A DNA stretch of 13,947 nt, taken from JALZDI01 sp035557095 (GTDB lineage: Bacteria; Actinomycetota; Actinomycetes; Propionibacteriales; Nocardioidaceae). The DNA lies in contig DATMEB010000140.1 of the NCBI GenBank assembly GCA_035557095.1, positions 1 through 13,947 on the forward strand, in the 5' to 3' direction. The notes below the pieces were generated by a model. The model saw only the letters and a program-made list of their open reading frames with translations, had not been told where the DNA came from and ran no database searches. A program made the position numbers and the translations under genes. Each line of letters begins with the position of its first letter. The first letter of the stretch is position 1. Below are positions 1 through 6,172 of the stretch, piece after piece.

Positions 1-424
1 CGAGCCGGCGGCGGGTGTCAACCGTTCGATGATGGCGTTCCTCGTCGATGCGTACAGCGAGGACGAGGCGCCCAACGCCAAGGGCGGTGTCGACAAGCGC
101 ACGGTGCTGCGCCTCGATCCGCGGCTGTCGCCGGTCAAGGCCGCCGTGCTCCCGCTCTCACGCAACGCCGATCTGACGCCGAAGGCCAAGCAGCTCGCGG
201 CCGACCTGAGGGGCTCGTGGAACGTGGAGTTCGACGACGCGGGCGCGATCGGCCGGCGCTACCGGCGGCACGACGAGATCGGCACACCGTTCTGCGTGAC
301 GGTCGACTTCGACACCCTCGACGACCAGGCCGTGACGGTCCGCGAGCGTGACAGCATGGGGCAGGAGCGGATCGCCATCGACCAGATCCAGTCCTACCTC
401 GCCCAGCGCCTCATCGGCTGCTGA
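1..424 (+). CDS. glyS: Glycyl-tRNA synthetase, C-terminal part (5' end outside window)
   Basis: This is the 3' end of a single-chain class II glycyl-tRNA synthetase, the cytoplasmic enzyme that charges tRNA(Gly) with glycine using ATP. The reading frame is open from base 2 and ends at TGA 422-424, giving 140 residues. The first residues read EPAAGVNRSMMAFLVDAY, which matches class II motif 3 as found in the bacterial/eukaryal alpha2-type GlyRS (compare EPSAG-D/R-LAFL-DAY), including the motif 3 arginine. The rest is the anticodon-binding domain, with LRLDPRLSPVKAAVLPL near the start and GRRYRRHDEIGTPFCVTVDF and the TVRERDS-MGQERI block near the end. The ATG at 29 is inside motif 3 and is not a start. 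The gene converges on the DoxX gene, with a strong hairpin between them. The identification is solid; most of the catalytic domain is not in the window. Confidence 0.95.
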   Translation, partial: EPAAGVNRSMMAFLVDAYSEDEAPNAKGGVDKRTVLRLDPRLSPVKAAVLPLSRNADLTPKAKQLAADLRGSWNVEFDDAGAIGRRYRRHDEIGTPFCVTVDFDTLDDQAVTVRERDSMGQERIAIDQIQSYLAQRLIGC

Positions 425-445
425 GCGGGAGGTCCCGGCCCCTCG

Positions 446-486
446 GCGCCGAGACCGCGAACGCGAGCCGTTCGCGGTCTCGGCGC
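446..486. terminator. Perfect 18-bp hairpin between converging glyS and doxX
   Basis: The left arm GCGCCGAGACCGCGAACG (446-463) is perfectly complementary to the right arm CGTTCGCGGTCTCGGCGC (469-486), with a 5-nt loop (464-468). It begins 22 nt after the glyS stop and lies 19 nt beyond the doxX stop on the other strand. By symmetry it could end transcription from both sides. No T-tract follows on either strand, which is common for actinobacterial terminators. The terminator role is an inference from position and stem strength. Confidence 0.75.
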
Positions 487-505
487 GAGGGTGGGCTGGA
501 CAGAG

Positions 506-961
506 TCAGACGCGCTCTGGGGTGCGCTCGGGCGTGCGCTCCGGGACCTGTGCGAGCCGCGGCGCCACCAGTGCGTCGAGGCTCCACCGGCCGGCTCCGA
601 CCGCGGCCAGCACGAGCGCGCCGGCACCGAGGGCGAGCACCAGCTCGAAGCCGCCCTGGTCGACGAAGATCCCGCTGCCGGCGTGCACGATCACCAGCGC
701 ACCGGCCATGACGAACGCGAGCAGCACGCCGAACACCGGGACGGCCGCGCCGAGCACCAGCGCGGCACCGCCGACGAGCTCGACGGTTGCGGTGAACCAG
801 GCGCTGACCTCCGGCATCGGCACGCCCATCTGCGCGAAGGAGGTGGCGGTGCCGTCCATGCCCCAGGTGGCGAACTTCTGCCAGCCGTGGGCGACGAAGA
901 CCACCCCGATCCCGACTCGGGCAGCCAGCAGGGTGACGTCGCGCGCGATCGCGAAACGCAT
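506..961 (-). CDS. DoxX-family integral membrane protein
   Basis: This is a 151-residue membrane protein of the DoxX/DoxD family. Four hydrophobic segments can be seen at about residues 10-27, 52-74, 75-96 and 104-123. The family signature is clear: RVGIGVVFVAHGWQKF near the N terminus, followed by an amphipathic stretch (FAQMGVPMPEVSAWFTATVELVGG) before the second segment. DoxX relatives are small quinone- or thiol-redox-associated membrane proteins, and in actinobacteria some work with superoxide dismutase and a thiosulfate sulfurtransferase; neither partner is present here. The start ATG (961-959) is supported by GAAAGGAG 5 nt upstream. The C terminus ends in a tandem TPER repeat (see the repeat entry). 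The gene appears monocistronic and has its own promoter. The family is secure; the substrate is unknown. Confidence 0.9.
   Translation of the reverse strand: MRFAIARDVTLLAARVGIGVVFVAHGWQKFATWGMDGTATSFAQMGVPMPEVSAWFTATVELVGGAALVLGAAVPVFGVLLAFVMAGALVIVHAGSGIFVDQGGFELVLALGAGALVLAAVGAGRWSLDALVAPRLAQVPERTPERTPERV
509..544 (-). repeat. Three imperfect 12-bp tandem repeats at the doxX 3' end
   Basis: On the coding strand the units are CCGGAGCGCACG, CCCGAGCGCACC and CCAGAGCGCGTC, encoding PERT-PERT-PERV directly before the stop. They look like a recent in-frame microduplication that lengthened a hydrophilic tail. The copies have already diverged at third positions. Confidence 0.8.
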
Positions 962-986
962 CGGGACTCCTTTCGGTCATGCGCCA

Positions 987-1037
987 ACTTGACGCTTCAA
1001 CTCATTCGACCGTAGCGGCCGGTGACGACCGGCCCAA
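987..1037 (-). promoter_or_regulatory. Candidate doxX promoter with overlapping operator-like dyad
   Basis: On the minus strand TTGGGC (1037-1032) is separated by exactly 17 bp from TACGGT (1014-1009), a good match to a primary-sigma promoter. Transcription would start near 1002. At that point lies the dyad AGTTGAAGCGTCAAGT (1002-987), in which TTGA and TCAA arms face each other around AGCG. A regulator bound there would block initiation or clearance. MarR-type regulators often use sites of the TTGA-n-TCAA kind, but no regulator gene is in the window, so the operator call is an inference. Confidence 0.45.
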
Positions 1038-1092
1038 ACCACGGGCGATCCACGGGGGCTGGATACGGGCGAAACCGGCGCGGAGATTGGGT

Positions 1093-1116
1093 GACCCGTG
1101 CCACACGGGACGGGTC
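1093..1116 (-). terminator. Short inverted repeat at the end of the 1115-1486 gene
   Basis: Two mutually exclusive stems are possible: CCCGTG/CACGGG (1095-1100 with 1104-1109, 3-nt loop) or GACCCGT/ACGGGTC (1093-1099 with 1110-1116). The outer stem overlaps the minus-strand stop codon. This is a weak candidate terminator, with no T-tract. Confidence 0.3.
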
Positions 1117-1486
1117 AGGGCAGGGGGTCGACGATCATCCCGGCGACCGGGGCACCGTCCTCGCCCCGGGTGGTGATCGTGTTCACAACGACCTCATCGC
1201 CGACCGCGAGGTCAGGCGTGCCTGGTCGGACGTAGAACAGGTCGCAGAAGGCCGCGTCGGAGGCGCCCTGGCGGCGTACGCACAGCACGGCCCCGTCGTC
1301 GGCGAACTCGGTGACCACGCCGGTGAAGCTCTCGTCACCGGCCGGTGAGGCCTCGCCGCTGGCGATCGCGCGTACGCCGAAGAACGACCCGGTGATCACC
1401 CCGGCGCCCACCAGGCCGTACAGGGCGCGCAGCGGCCACGGACGCGAGCGTGCGTTGGAGTGGGCCCCCCGGTGCTGCGGTGTCAT
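1115..1486 (-). CDS. Small single-pass membrane protein, unknown function
   Basis: I do not recognise a family for this 123-residue protein. Residues 1-19 are basic and hydrophilic (several Arg and His), residues about 20-42 form one hydrophobic segment (ALYGLVGAGVITGSFFGVRA), and the rest is an acidic soluble domain of about 75 residues rich in short beta-type stretches (FTGVVTEF, AVLCVRR, GDEVVVNTI, AGMIVDPLP). It has two cysteines (69 and 81). With the positive N terminus inside, the small beta-rich domain would face the cell exterior; the cysteines could pair. I chose ATG 1486-1484 because AGGAGG stands 4 nt upstream. The same frame stays open further upstream, but that stretch lies antisense to the lipoprotein gene. 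The gene is divergent from the lipoprotein gene, and both may serve the envelope. Confidence 0.75.
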   Translation of the reverse strand: MTPQHRGAHSNARSRPWPLRALYGLVGAGVITGSFFGVRAIASGEASPAGDESFTGVVTEFADDGAVLCVRRQGASDAAFCDLFYVRPGTPDLAVGDEVVVNTITTRGEDGAPVAGMIVDPLP

Positions 1487-1510
1487 CAGGCCTCCTGGAC
1501 GTGGCGGCCA

Positions 1511-1539
1511 ACGATAAGGCCAGCCGGCGCGTGGCGGAA
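1511..1539 (-). promoter_or_regulatory. Candidate promoter of the minus-strand membrane protein gene
   Basis: TATCGT (1516-1511) fits the actinobacterial -10 form TAnnnT, and TTCCGC (1539-1534) lies 17 bp upstream as a partial -35. The predicted start near 1504 gives a leader of about 18 nt that holds the AGGAGG ribosome binding site. Confidence 0.45.
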
Positions 1540-1560
1540 CGGACGGGCGTGGTCGAAGAC

Positions 1561-1566
1561 TACGAT
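1561..1566 (+). promoter_or_regulatory. -10 element of the lipoprotein gene; leaderless start predicted
   Basis: TACGAT (TAnnnT) ends 8 nt before the ATG at 1575, and no Shine-Dalgarno sequence is visible. Transcription starting 7-8 nt after the hexamer would begin at or next to the ATG, so the mRNA is probably leaderless. No good -35 is seen. Confidence 0.5.
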
Positions 1567-1574
1567 CCGGGCCC

Positions 1575-2159
1575 ATGAGAGCCCGGCCCCTGCGGCACCA
1601 CCTCGGAGTCGCCGTACTCGCTGTCGCCCTGGCGTCGGCGACCGCCTGCACGCAGGAGACCGGCGGGTCCGCGCCGGCCCCGAGTCCGACCGAGACGCCG
1701 ACCCCGACGCCGTCCGCGGAGCCGGTCGAGCTCGCGCCCGGCGAGCCGGCGTCGTTCACGCTGCGTACCGGGCCGGGCAGGCGCTCGCGGGTGCGGCTGG
1801 CCGTCACCGAGGTCACCGAGGGCCGGATCCGCCACCTGTCCGACTTCGTGCTCGACGCCGAGGGTCGGCGGTCGACGCCGTACTACGCCGACGTGCGCGT
1901 CGCCAACACCGGCAGCGGCAACCTGTCGCGCGCGCGGATCACCCTGTGGGGCCTCGACTCCAGCGGCACCGTGCGCCCGCCCGCCGAGGTGATCGGCTCG
2001 TTCCGGAGGTGCCAGGCACAGCGCGCGCCGAAGGGCTTCCGGCGCGGCCGGTCCATGCGCACCTGCCTGGTCTACCTGGTTCCGCGGGGCAGCACGCTCG
2101 AGGCCGTGCAGTACCGCTTCGACGACGACCGGCCGCCCATCAGCTGGCCGGTGGGCTGA
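1575..2159 (+). CDS. Putative lipoprotein with C-terminal beta domain
   Basis: This is a 194-residue exported lipoprotein. The N terminus has basic residues (MRARPLRHH), a hydrophobic core (LGVAVLAVALA) and a lipobox-like ASATAC, placing the lipidated cysteine at residue 25. A linker rich in Pro, Thr and Ser follows (about residues 31-50), of the kind that spans the cell wall. The globular part (about 55-194) has the pattern VRLAVTEVTEG, YYADVRVANTGSGNL, TLWGLDSSGTV and TLEAVQYRF, which resembles the immunoglobulin-like DUF4352/telokin-like domain often found on actinobacterial lipoproteins. That assignment is by eye. Cysteines 146 and 164 flank a very basic loop (RAPKGFRRGRS) and could form a disulfide. 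The start is supported by the signal peptide and by the -10 element just upstream. No enzymatic function is suggested. Confidence 0.8.
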   Translation: MRARPLRHHLGVAVLAVALASATACTQETGGSAPAPSPTETPTPTPSAEPVELAPGEPASFTLRTGPGRRSRVRLAVTEVTEGRIRHLSDFVLDAEGRRSTPYYADVRVANTGSGNLSRARITLWGLDSSGTVRPPAEVIGSFRRCQAQRAPKGFRRGRSMRTCLVYLVPRGSTLEAVQYRFDDDRPPISWPVG

Positions 2160-2208
2160 CCCGACCCGGCCGGGCAGTGGCCGTTCGCCTGCGGGGGTGG
2201 CCGCTTGC

Positions 2209-2214
2209 GACAAT
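2209..2214 (+). promoter_or_regulatory. -10-like element before dusB; decides the GTG start
   Basis: GACAAT ends 6 nt before GTG 2221. In-frame GTGs also occur at 2197 and 2215, but these overlap or precede the hexamer. The hexamer departs from TAnnnT at the first base. There is no Shine-Dalgarno sequence, so a leaderless start at 2221 is the simplest reading. Confidence 0.4.
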
Positions 2215-2220
2215 GTGGCG

Positions 2221-3351
2221 GTGTCCGTTCCCACCTCGTTGCGGCTCGGCCGGCTGACTGTGGCGCCTCCGGTCGTGCTGGCGCCCATGGCCGGCGTGAC
2301 CAACGCGGCCTACCGCCGGCTGTGCAACGAGCAGGGCGCGGGCCTGTACGTCTGCGAGATGATCACCTCGCGCGGTGTCGTCGAGCGCGACCGGTCGACG
2401 CTGGCGATGCTGCAGTTCGACCCGACCGAGCGGGTGCGCTCGGTGCAGCTCTACGGCATCGACCCGGTCTACGTCGGCAAGGCCGTCGAGATCCTGTGCG
2501 GCGAGTACGGCGTGCACCACGTCGACCTCAACTTCGGCTGCCCCGTTCCCAAGGTGACCCGCAAGGGCGGCGGCTCCGCCCTGCCGTGGAAGTCGCGGCT
2601 GCTCGGCGACATCCTCGCCGCGGCGGTCCGCGCGGCCGAGCCGTACGACGTGCCCGTGACGATGAAGACCCGCAAGGGGATCGACGACGACCACCTCACG
2701 TACCTCGAGGCCGGGCGCATCGCCCAGGAGGCCGGATGCGCGGCCATCGCGCTGCACGGCCGCACCGCCGCGCAGTACTACTCGGGCGAGGCCGACTGGG
2801 ACGCCATCGCAGCGCTCGTCGAGCACGTCGACATCCCGGTGCTCGGCAACGGTGACATCTGGGAGGCCGCCGACGCGCTGCGGATGGTCGAGCAGACCGG
2901 GTGCGCGGGCATCGTGGTCGGTCGCGGGTGCCTGGGCAGGCCCTGGCTGTTCCGCGACCTCGCGGACGCGTTCGCCGGCCGGCAGGCGACCGCGCTGCCG
3001 GCGCTGGGCGAGGTCGCCGGGGTGATGCGGCGGCACTGCGAGCTGCTCGTGCAGTACATGGGGGAGGAGCGCGGCTGCAAGGAGTTCCGCAAGCACATCG
3101 CGTGGTACCTCAAGGGGTTCCGCGCCGGCGGGGAGGTGCGCCGCGAGCTGGGCCTGGTCAGCACGCTGGCCGACCTCGACGCACTCCTCGCGCGCCTCGA
3201 CCCCGCCGAGCCCTTCCCGGTAGCGGAGCTCGGGACGCCGCGGGGCCGGCAGGGGGCACCGAGGCGGGTTGCGCTGCCCGACGGCTGGCTCGAGGACCGC
3301 GAGTCCCGGGGCATCGACGCCGCCGCGGAGTCGGGCATCTCCGGGGGCTGA
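2221..3351 (+). CDS. dusB: tRNA-dihydrouridine synthase (DusB/NifR3 type)
   Basis: This is an FMN enzyme that reduces selected uridines in the tRNA D-loop to dihydrouridine using NADPH. The protein has 376 residues from GTG 2221. The order of motifs is that of the Dus TIM barrel: APMAGVTNAAYRRLC (21-35), VQLYG (75-79), VDLNFGCPVPKVTRKGGGSAL (101-121) with the catalytic cysteine at 107, VTMKTRKG (146-153) with the FMN-binding lysine at 149, IALHGRTAAQYYSGEADW (176-193), IPVLGNGDI (205-213) and VVGRGCLGRPWLF (232-244). The C-terminal helical domain binds tRNA (KEFRKHIAWYLKGFRAG). The last 40 residues are an extra charged, proline- and arginine-containing tail typical of actinobacterial versions. 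ppdK follows 58 bp downstream with its own signals. The DusB subtype is assigned by overall resemblance; the Dus family is certain. Confidence 0.93.
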   Translation: MSVPTSLRLGRLTVAPPVVLAPMAGVTNAAYRRLCNEQGAGLYVCEMITSRGVVERDRSTLAMLQFDPTERVRSVQLYGIDPVYVGKAVEILCGEYGVHHVDLNFGCPVPKVTRKGGGSALPWKSRLLGDILAAAVRAAEPYDVPVTMKTRKGIDDDHLTYLEAGRIAQEAGCAAIALHGRTAAQYYSGEADWDAIAALVEHVDIPVLGNGDIWEAADALRMVEQTGCAGIVVGRGCLGRPWLFRDLADAFAGRQATALPALGEVAGVMRRHCELLVQYMGEERGCKEFRKHIAWYLKGFRAGGEVRRELGLVSTLADLDALLARLDPAEPFPVAELGTPRGRQGAPRRVALPDGWLEDRESRGIDAAAESGISGG

Positions 3352-3358
3352 GCAGGGG

Positions 3359-3400
3359 TATATCGTCCCGACCACGCACGGTGCCGCGAGTTTCAGGGGT
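3359..3400 (+). promoter_or_regulatory. Candidate ppdK promoter and ribosome binding site
   Basis: An AT-rich patch, GGTATATCGT (3357-3366), contains overlapping -10-like hexamers (TATATC 3359-3364, TATCGT 3361-3366). Initiation near 3372 would give a leader of about 38 nt. CAGGGGTG, with AGGGGT at 3395-3400, lies 9 nt before the ATG at 3410 and can act as a somewhat distant Shine-Dalgarno sequence. A -35 is not evident, and read-through from dusB is also possible. Confidence 0.4.
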
Positions 3401-3409
3401 GTTTCGTTA

Positions 3410-6085
3410 ATGCCGAAGTACGTGTTCGACTTCGCCGAGGGCAGCAAGGACATGAAGGACCTCCTCGGCGGCAAGGGCGCGAACCTCGCCGAGATGAGCA
3501 ACCTGGGGCTGCCCGTGCCTCCGGGGTTCACGATCACGACCGAGGCGTGCCAGGCCTACCTCGAGCACGACGACATGCCGGCGGGCCTCGACGAGGAGGT
3601 CGCCGAGCACCTGAAGTCGCTGGAGAGCGCGATGGGCAAGCACCTCGGCGACCCGTTGGACCCGCTGCTGGTTTCCGTGCGCAGCGGCGCGAGGTTCTCC
3701 ATGCCTGGGATGATGGAGACCGTGCTCAACGTCGGGCTCAACGACGAGTCCGTGCACGGGCTGGCCCGCCAGGCCGAGAGCGAGCGGTTCGCGTGGGACT
3801 CCTACCGCCGGCTGGTCCAGATGTTCGGCAAGACCGTGCTCGGGATCGACGCCGAGCCGTTCGACCTCGCGATCGAGGAGAGCAAGCGGGCCCGCGGCAG
3901 CGACGACGACCTCGACCTCACCGCCGAGGACCTGCAGGCGCTGGTCGAGACGTTCAAGGACGTCGTCGCCAAGGAGTCCGGTCGCGACTTCCCGCAGGAC
4001 CCGAAGGAGCAGATGGACCTCGCGGTCCGCGCGGTCTTCTCGTCGTGGAACGCCGACCGCGCCGTGCTGTACCGGCGCCAGGAGCGCATCCCGGGCGACC
4101 TGGGTACGGCCGTCAACATCGTCGCGATGGTGTTCGGCAACATGGGGATGGACTCGGGGACCGGTGTGGCCTTCACCCGCGACCCCGGGTCGGGCGGGCA
4201 GGGCATCTACGGCGACTACCTGCAGAACGCCCAGGGTGAGGACGTCGTCGCCGGCATCCGCAACACCTTGCCGCTCACCGACCTCGAGCGGCTCGACAAG
4301 GCCTCCTACGACGCGCTGCTCGACATCATGGCCAGGCTCGAGCGGCACTACCTCGACCTGTGCGACATCGAGTTCACGATCGAGCGCGGCAAGCTGTGGA
4401 TGCTGCAGACGCGCGTGGGCAAGCGCACCGCGGCCGCGGCGTTCGTGGTGGCCTGTCAGCTGCTCGACGAGGGGCTGATCGACGCCGACGAGACGCTGCG
4501 CCGCGTACACGGGTCGCAGCTGGCGCAGCTGATGTTCCCCTGGTTCGTGGAGGACGCCGACCGCGAGGTGGTCACGTCCGCGATCGGCGCCTCACCGGGC
4601 GCGGCGTCCGGTCAGCTGGTGTTCGACTCGGCGCGCGCGGTCGAGTGGGCCGAGGAGGGCCGCTCGGTGATCCTCGTACGCCGGGAAACCAACCCCGACG
4701 ACCTGGCCGGCATGATCGCCGCGCGCGGCGTACTCACCAGCCGCGGCGGCAAGACGTCTCATGCCGCAGTGGTGGCGCGCGGGATGGGCAAGACCTGCGT
4801 GTGCGGTGCCGAGGAGCTCGAGGTCGACCTCGCCGGGCGCCGTCTGCGCGGTCCCGGCGGCGTCGAGCTCACCGAGGGCGACACGGTCTCCATCGACGGC
4901 ACGAGCGGCGACGTCTACGCCGGCGAGGTGCCGGTGGAGCCCTCTCCGGTGGTCCGCTACTTCGAGGGCGAGCTGTCCGCCGACGACAGCGAGGCCGACG
5001 AGCTCGTACGCGCGGTCGACCGGATCATGCGGCACGCCGACAAGCGGCGGAGTCTCGGCATCCGCACCAACGCCGACACCGCCGACGACAACGCCCGAGC
5101 ACGACGGTTCGGGGCCGAGGGCTGCGGGCTGTGCCGCACCGAGCACATGTTCCTGGGGCCGCGCCGCCAGCACGTCGAACATCTGATCCTGGCGGAGTCC
5201 GCCGACGAGAAGCAGCGGGCTCTCGACGAGTTGGCCAAGGACCAGCGCGGCGACTTCGAGCAGTTGCTGGAGGCGATGGACGGCCTCCCGGTCACGATCC
5301 GGCTGATCGACCCGCCGCTGCACGAGTTCCTGCCCGACATGACCGACCTCGCGGTCGAGGTCGCGCTGGCCAAGGAACGCGGCCAGGACGCGGGCCGCGC
5401 GATCACGCTGCTCGACGCGGTGCACCGGCTGCATGAGCAGAACCCGATGCTGGGGCTGCGCGGAGTGCGGCTCGGGCTGATCGTGGACGGGCTGTTCGGC
5501 ATGCAGGTCAAGGCGATCGCCGACGCGTGCGTCTCCCTGAAGCAGGCCGGCAAGGACCCTCGCCCGGAGGTCATGGTGCCGCTGGTCGCGACCGTGCAGG
5601 AGCTCGAGCTGGCCCGTGACGAGGTGCTCCGGGTGCTCAACGCCGTGTCGGAGGAAACCGGCGTCGACGTCCACTGCGCGATCGGCACGATGATCGAGCT
5701 GCCGCGTGCGGCGGTGACGGCCGGCGAGATCGCACTGGCTGCCGACTTCTTCTCGTTCGGCACCAACGACCTCACCCAGATGACCTGGGGCTTCTCACGC
5801 GACGACGTCGAGGCGTCGTTCTTCAGCGCGTACATGGACAAAGGGATCTTCGGCGTCTCGCCGTTCGAGTCGATCGACCGCGTCGGGGTGGGTGAGCTCG
5901 TCCGGATGACCACCGAGGCCGGACGTGCCGCACAGCCGGGGCTCAAGCTGGGGATCTGCGGGGAGCACGGAGGCGACCCCGACAGCGTGCACTTCTTCCA
6001 CGAGGTCGGGCTCGACTACGTCTCGTGCTCGCCGTTCCGGGTGCCGGTCGCGCGGCTGGAGGCAGGGCGGGCCGCGGTGCTGTGA
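3410..6085 (+). CDS. ppdK: Pyruvate, phosphate dikinase
   Basis: PPDK interconverts pyruvate + ATP + phosphate and phosphoenolpyruvate + AMP + pyrophosphate, a cytosolic link between glycolysis and gluconeogenesis. The 891-residue length is normal. The ATP-grasp nucleotide domain runs from DLLGGKGANLAEM (17-29) and GLPVPPGFTITTEA through VSVRSGARFSMPGMMETVLN (88-107) to EFTIERGKLWMLQTRVGKRT (321-340). The swivelling phosphohistidine domain has SRGGKTSHAAVVARGMGK (444-461), with catalytic His451 and the neighbouring Thr449 that regulatory proteins phosphorylate in other PPDKs. The C-terminal PEP/pyruvate barrel shows GLCRTEHMFL (573-582), LRGVRLGL, MIELPRAA, FFSFGTNDLTQ (780-790) and GICGEHGGDP (848-857), whose Cys850 is the expected acid-base residue. 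All catalytic motifs are intact. No PPDK regulatory protein (DUF299) is in the window. The frame is open upstream of the ATG, but that part overlaps dusB and is not PPDK-like. Confidence 0.97.
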   Translation: MPKYVFDFAEGSKDMKDLLGGKGANLAEMSNLGLPVPPGFTITTEACQAYLEHDDMPAGLDEEVAEHLKSLESAMGKHLGDPLDPLLVSVRSGARFSMPGMMETVLNVGLNDESVHGLARQAESERFAWDSYRRLVQMFGKTVLGIDAEPFDLAIEESKRARGSDDDLDLTAEDLQALVETFKDVVAKESGRDFPQDPKEQMDLAVRAVFSSWNADRAVLYRRQERIPGDLGTAVNIVAMVFGNMGMDSGTGVAFTRDPGSGGQGIYGDYLQNAQGEDVVAGIRNTLPLTDLERLDKASYDALLDIMARLERHYLDLCDIEFTIERGKLWMLQTRVGKRTAAAAFVVACQLLDEGLIDADETLRRVHGSQLAQLMFPWFVEDADREVVTSAIGASPGAASGQLVFDSARAVEWAEEGRSVILVRRETNPDDLAGMIAARGVLTSRGGKTSHAAVVARGMGKTCVCGAEELEVDLAGRRLRGPGGVELTEGDTVSIDGTSGDVYAGEVPVEPSPVVRYFEGELSADDSEADELVRAVDRIMRHADKRRSLGIRTNADTADDNARARRFGAEGCGLCRTEHMFLGPRRQHVEHLILAESADEKQRALDELAKDQRGDFEQLLEAMDGLPVTIRLIDPPLHEFLPDMTDLAVEVALAKERGQDAGRAITLLDAVHRLHEQNPMLGLRGVRLGLIVDGLFGMQVKAIADACVSLKQAGKDPRPEVMVPLVATVQELELARDEVLRVLNAVSEETGVDVHCAIGTMIELPRAAVTAGEIALAADFFSFGTNDLTQMTWGFSRDDVEASFFSAYMDKGIFGVSPFESIDRVGVGELVRMTTEAGRAAQPGLKLGICGEHGGDPDSVHFFHEVGLDYVSCSPFRVPVARLEAGRAAVL

Positions 6086-6099
6086 CCGGCCGGTTCAGC
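6079..6099. terminator. Compact dyad overlapping the stop codons of ppdK and the 25-aa gene
   Basis: GCTG (6079-6082) pairs with CAGC (6096-6099), and inside them lies the perfect palindrome ACCGGCCGGT (6085-6094), separated by a small mismatch. The ppdK stop (6083-6085) and the minus-strand stop (6097-6095) are both within the structure. It could serve as a minimal two-way terminator for these converging genes. The stem is short, so this is tentative. Confidence 0.4.
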
Positions 6100-6172
6100 G
6101 CTTCCTGCGGATGAAGCTGAGCACGACGAACGCGACGGCGATGATGACGATGATCACCAGGAGTGTCTTCAT
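6095..6172 (-). CDS. 25-residue single-pass membrane peptide coupled to the MFS gene
   Basis: This short gene encodes MKTLLVIIVIIAVAFVVLSF followed by IRRKR and TGA. Nearly all of residues 3-21 are hydrophobic, enough for one membrane helix, and the tail IRRKR is strongly basic, which would hold the C terminus in the cytoplasm. Its ATG (6172-6170) overlaps the TGA of the MFS gene (6171-6169) as ATGA, the classic arrangement for translational coupling. No Shine-Dalgarno sequence precedes it, so translation probably depends on ribosomes finishing the transporter. It is too short for most automatic gene callers. I know no family for it. A likely role is a small accessory or regulatory subunit of the transporter, but this is inferred only from the coupling and topology. 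The alternative is a chance hydrophobic frame, which the exact overlap and clean charge pattern make less likely. Confidence 0.65.
   Translation of the reverse strand: MKTLLVIIVIIAVAFVVLSFIRRKR

Noticed and set aside
1487..1816. N-terminal extension of the 1115-1486 protein to position 1816
   Set aside because: The extension overlaps the lipoprotein gene antisense and is low complexity, while ATG 1486 has AGGAGG directly upstream.
3269..3409. N-terminal extension of PPDK upstream of ATG 3410
   Set aside because: It overlaps dusB in another frame and does not resemble any PPDK N terminus; MPKYVFDFAEGS is the usual beginning.
2140..3537. 465-codon minus-strand frame across dusB
   Set aside because: It is the antisense of a clear Dus gene and shows no recognisable domain; a product of high G+C content.
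4592..5674. Minus-strand frame of 360 codons across ppdK (also 3407-4510)
   Set aside because: Antisense shadow of a fully intact PPDK, rich in Arg, Val, Leu and His with no domain pattern.
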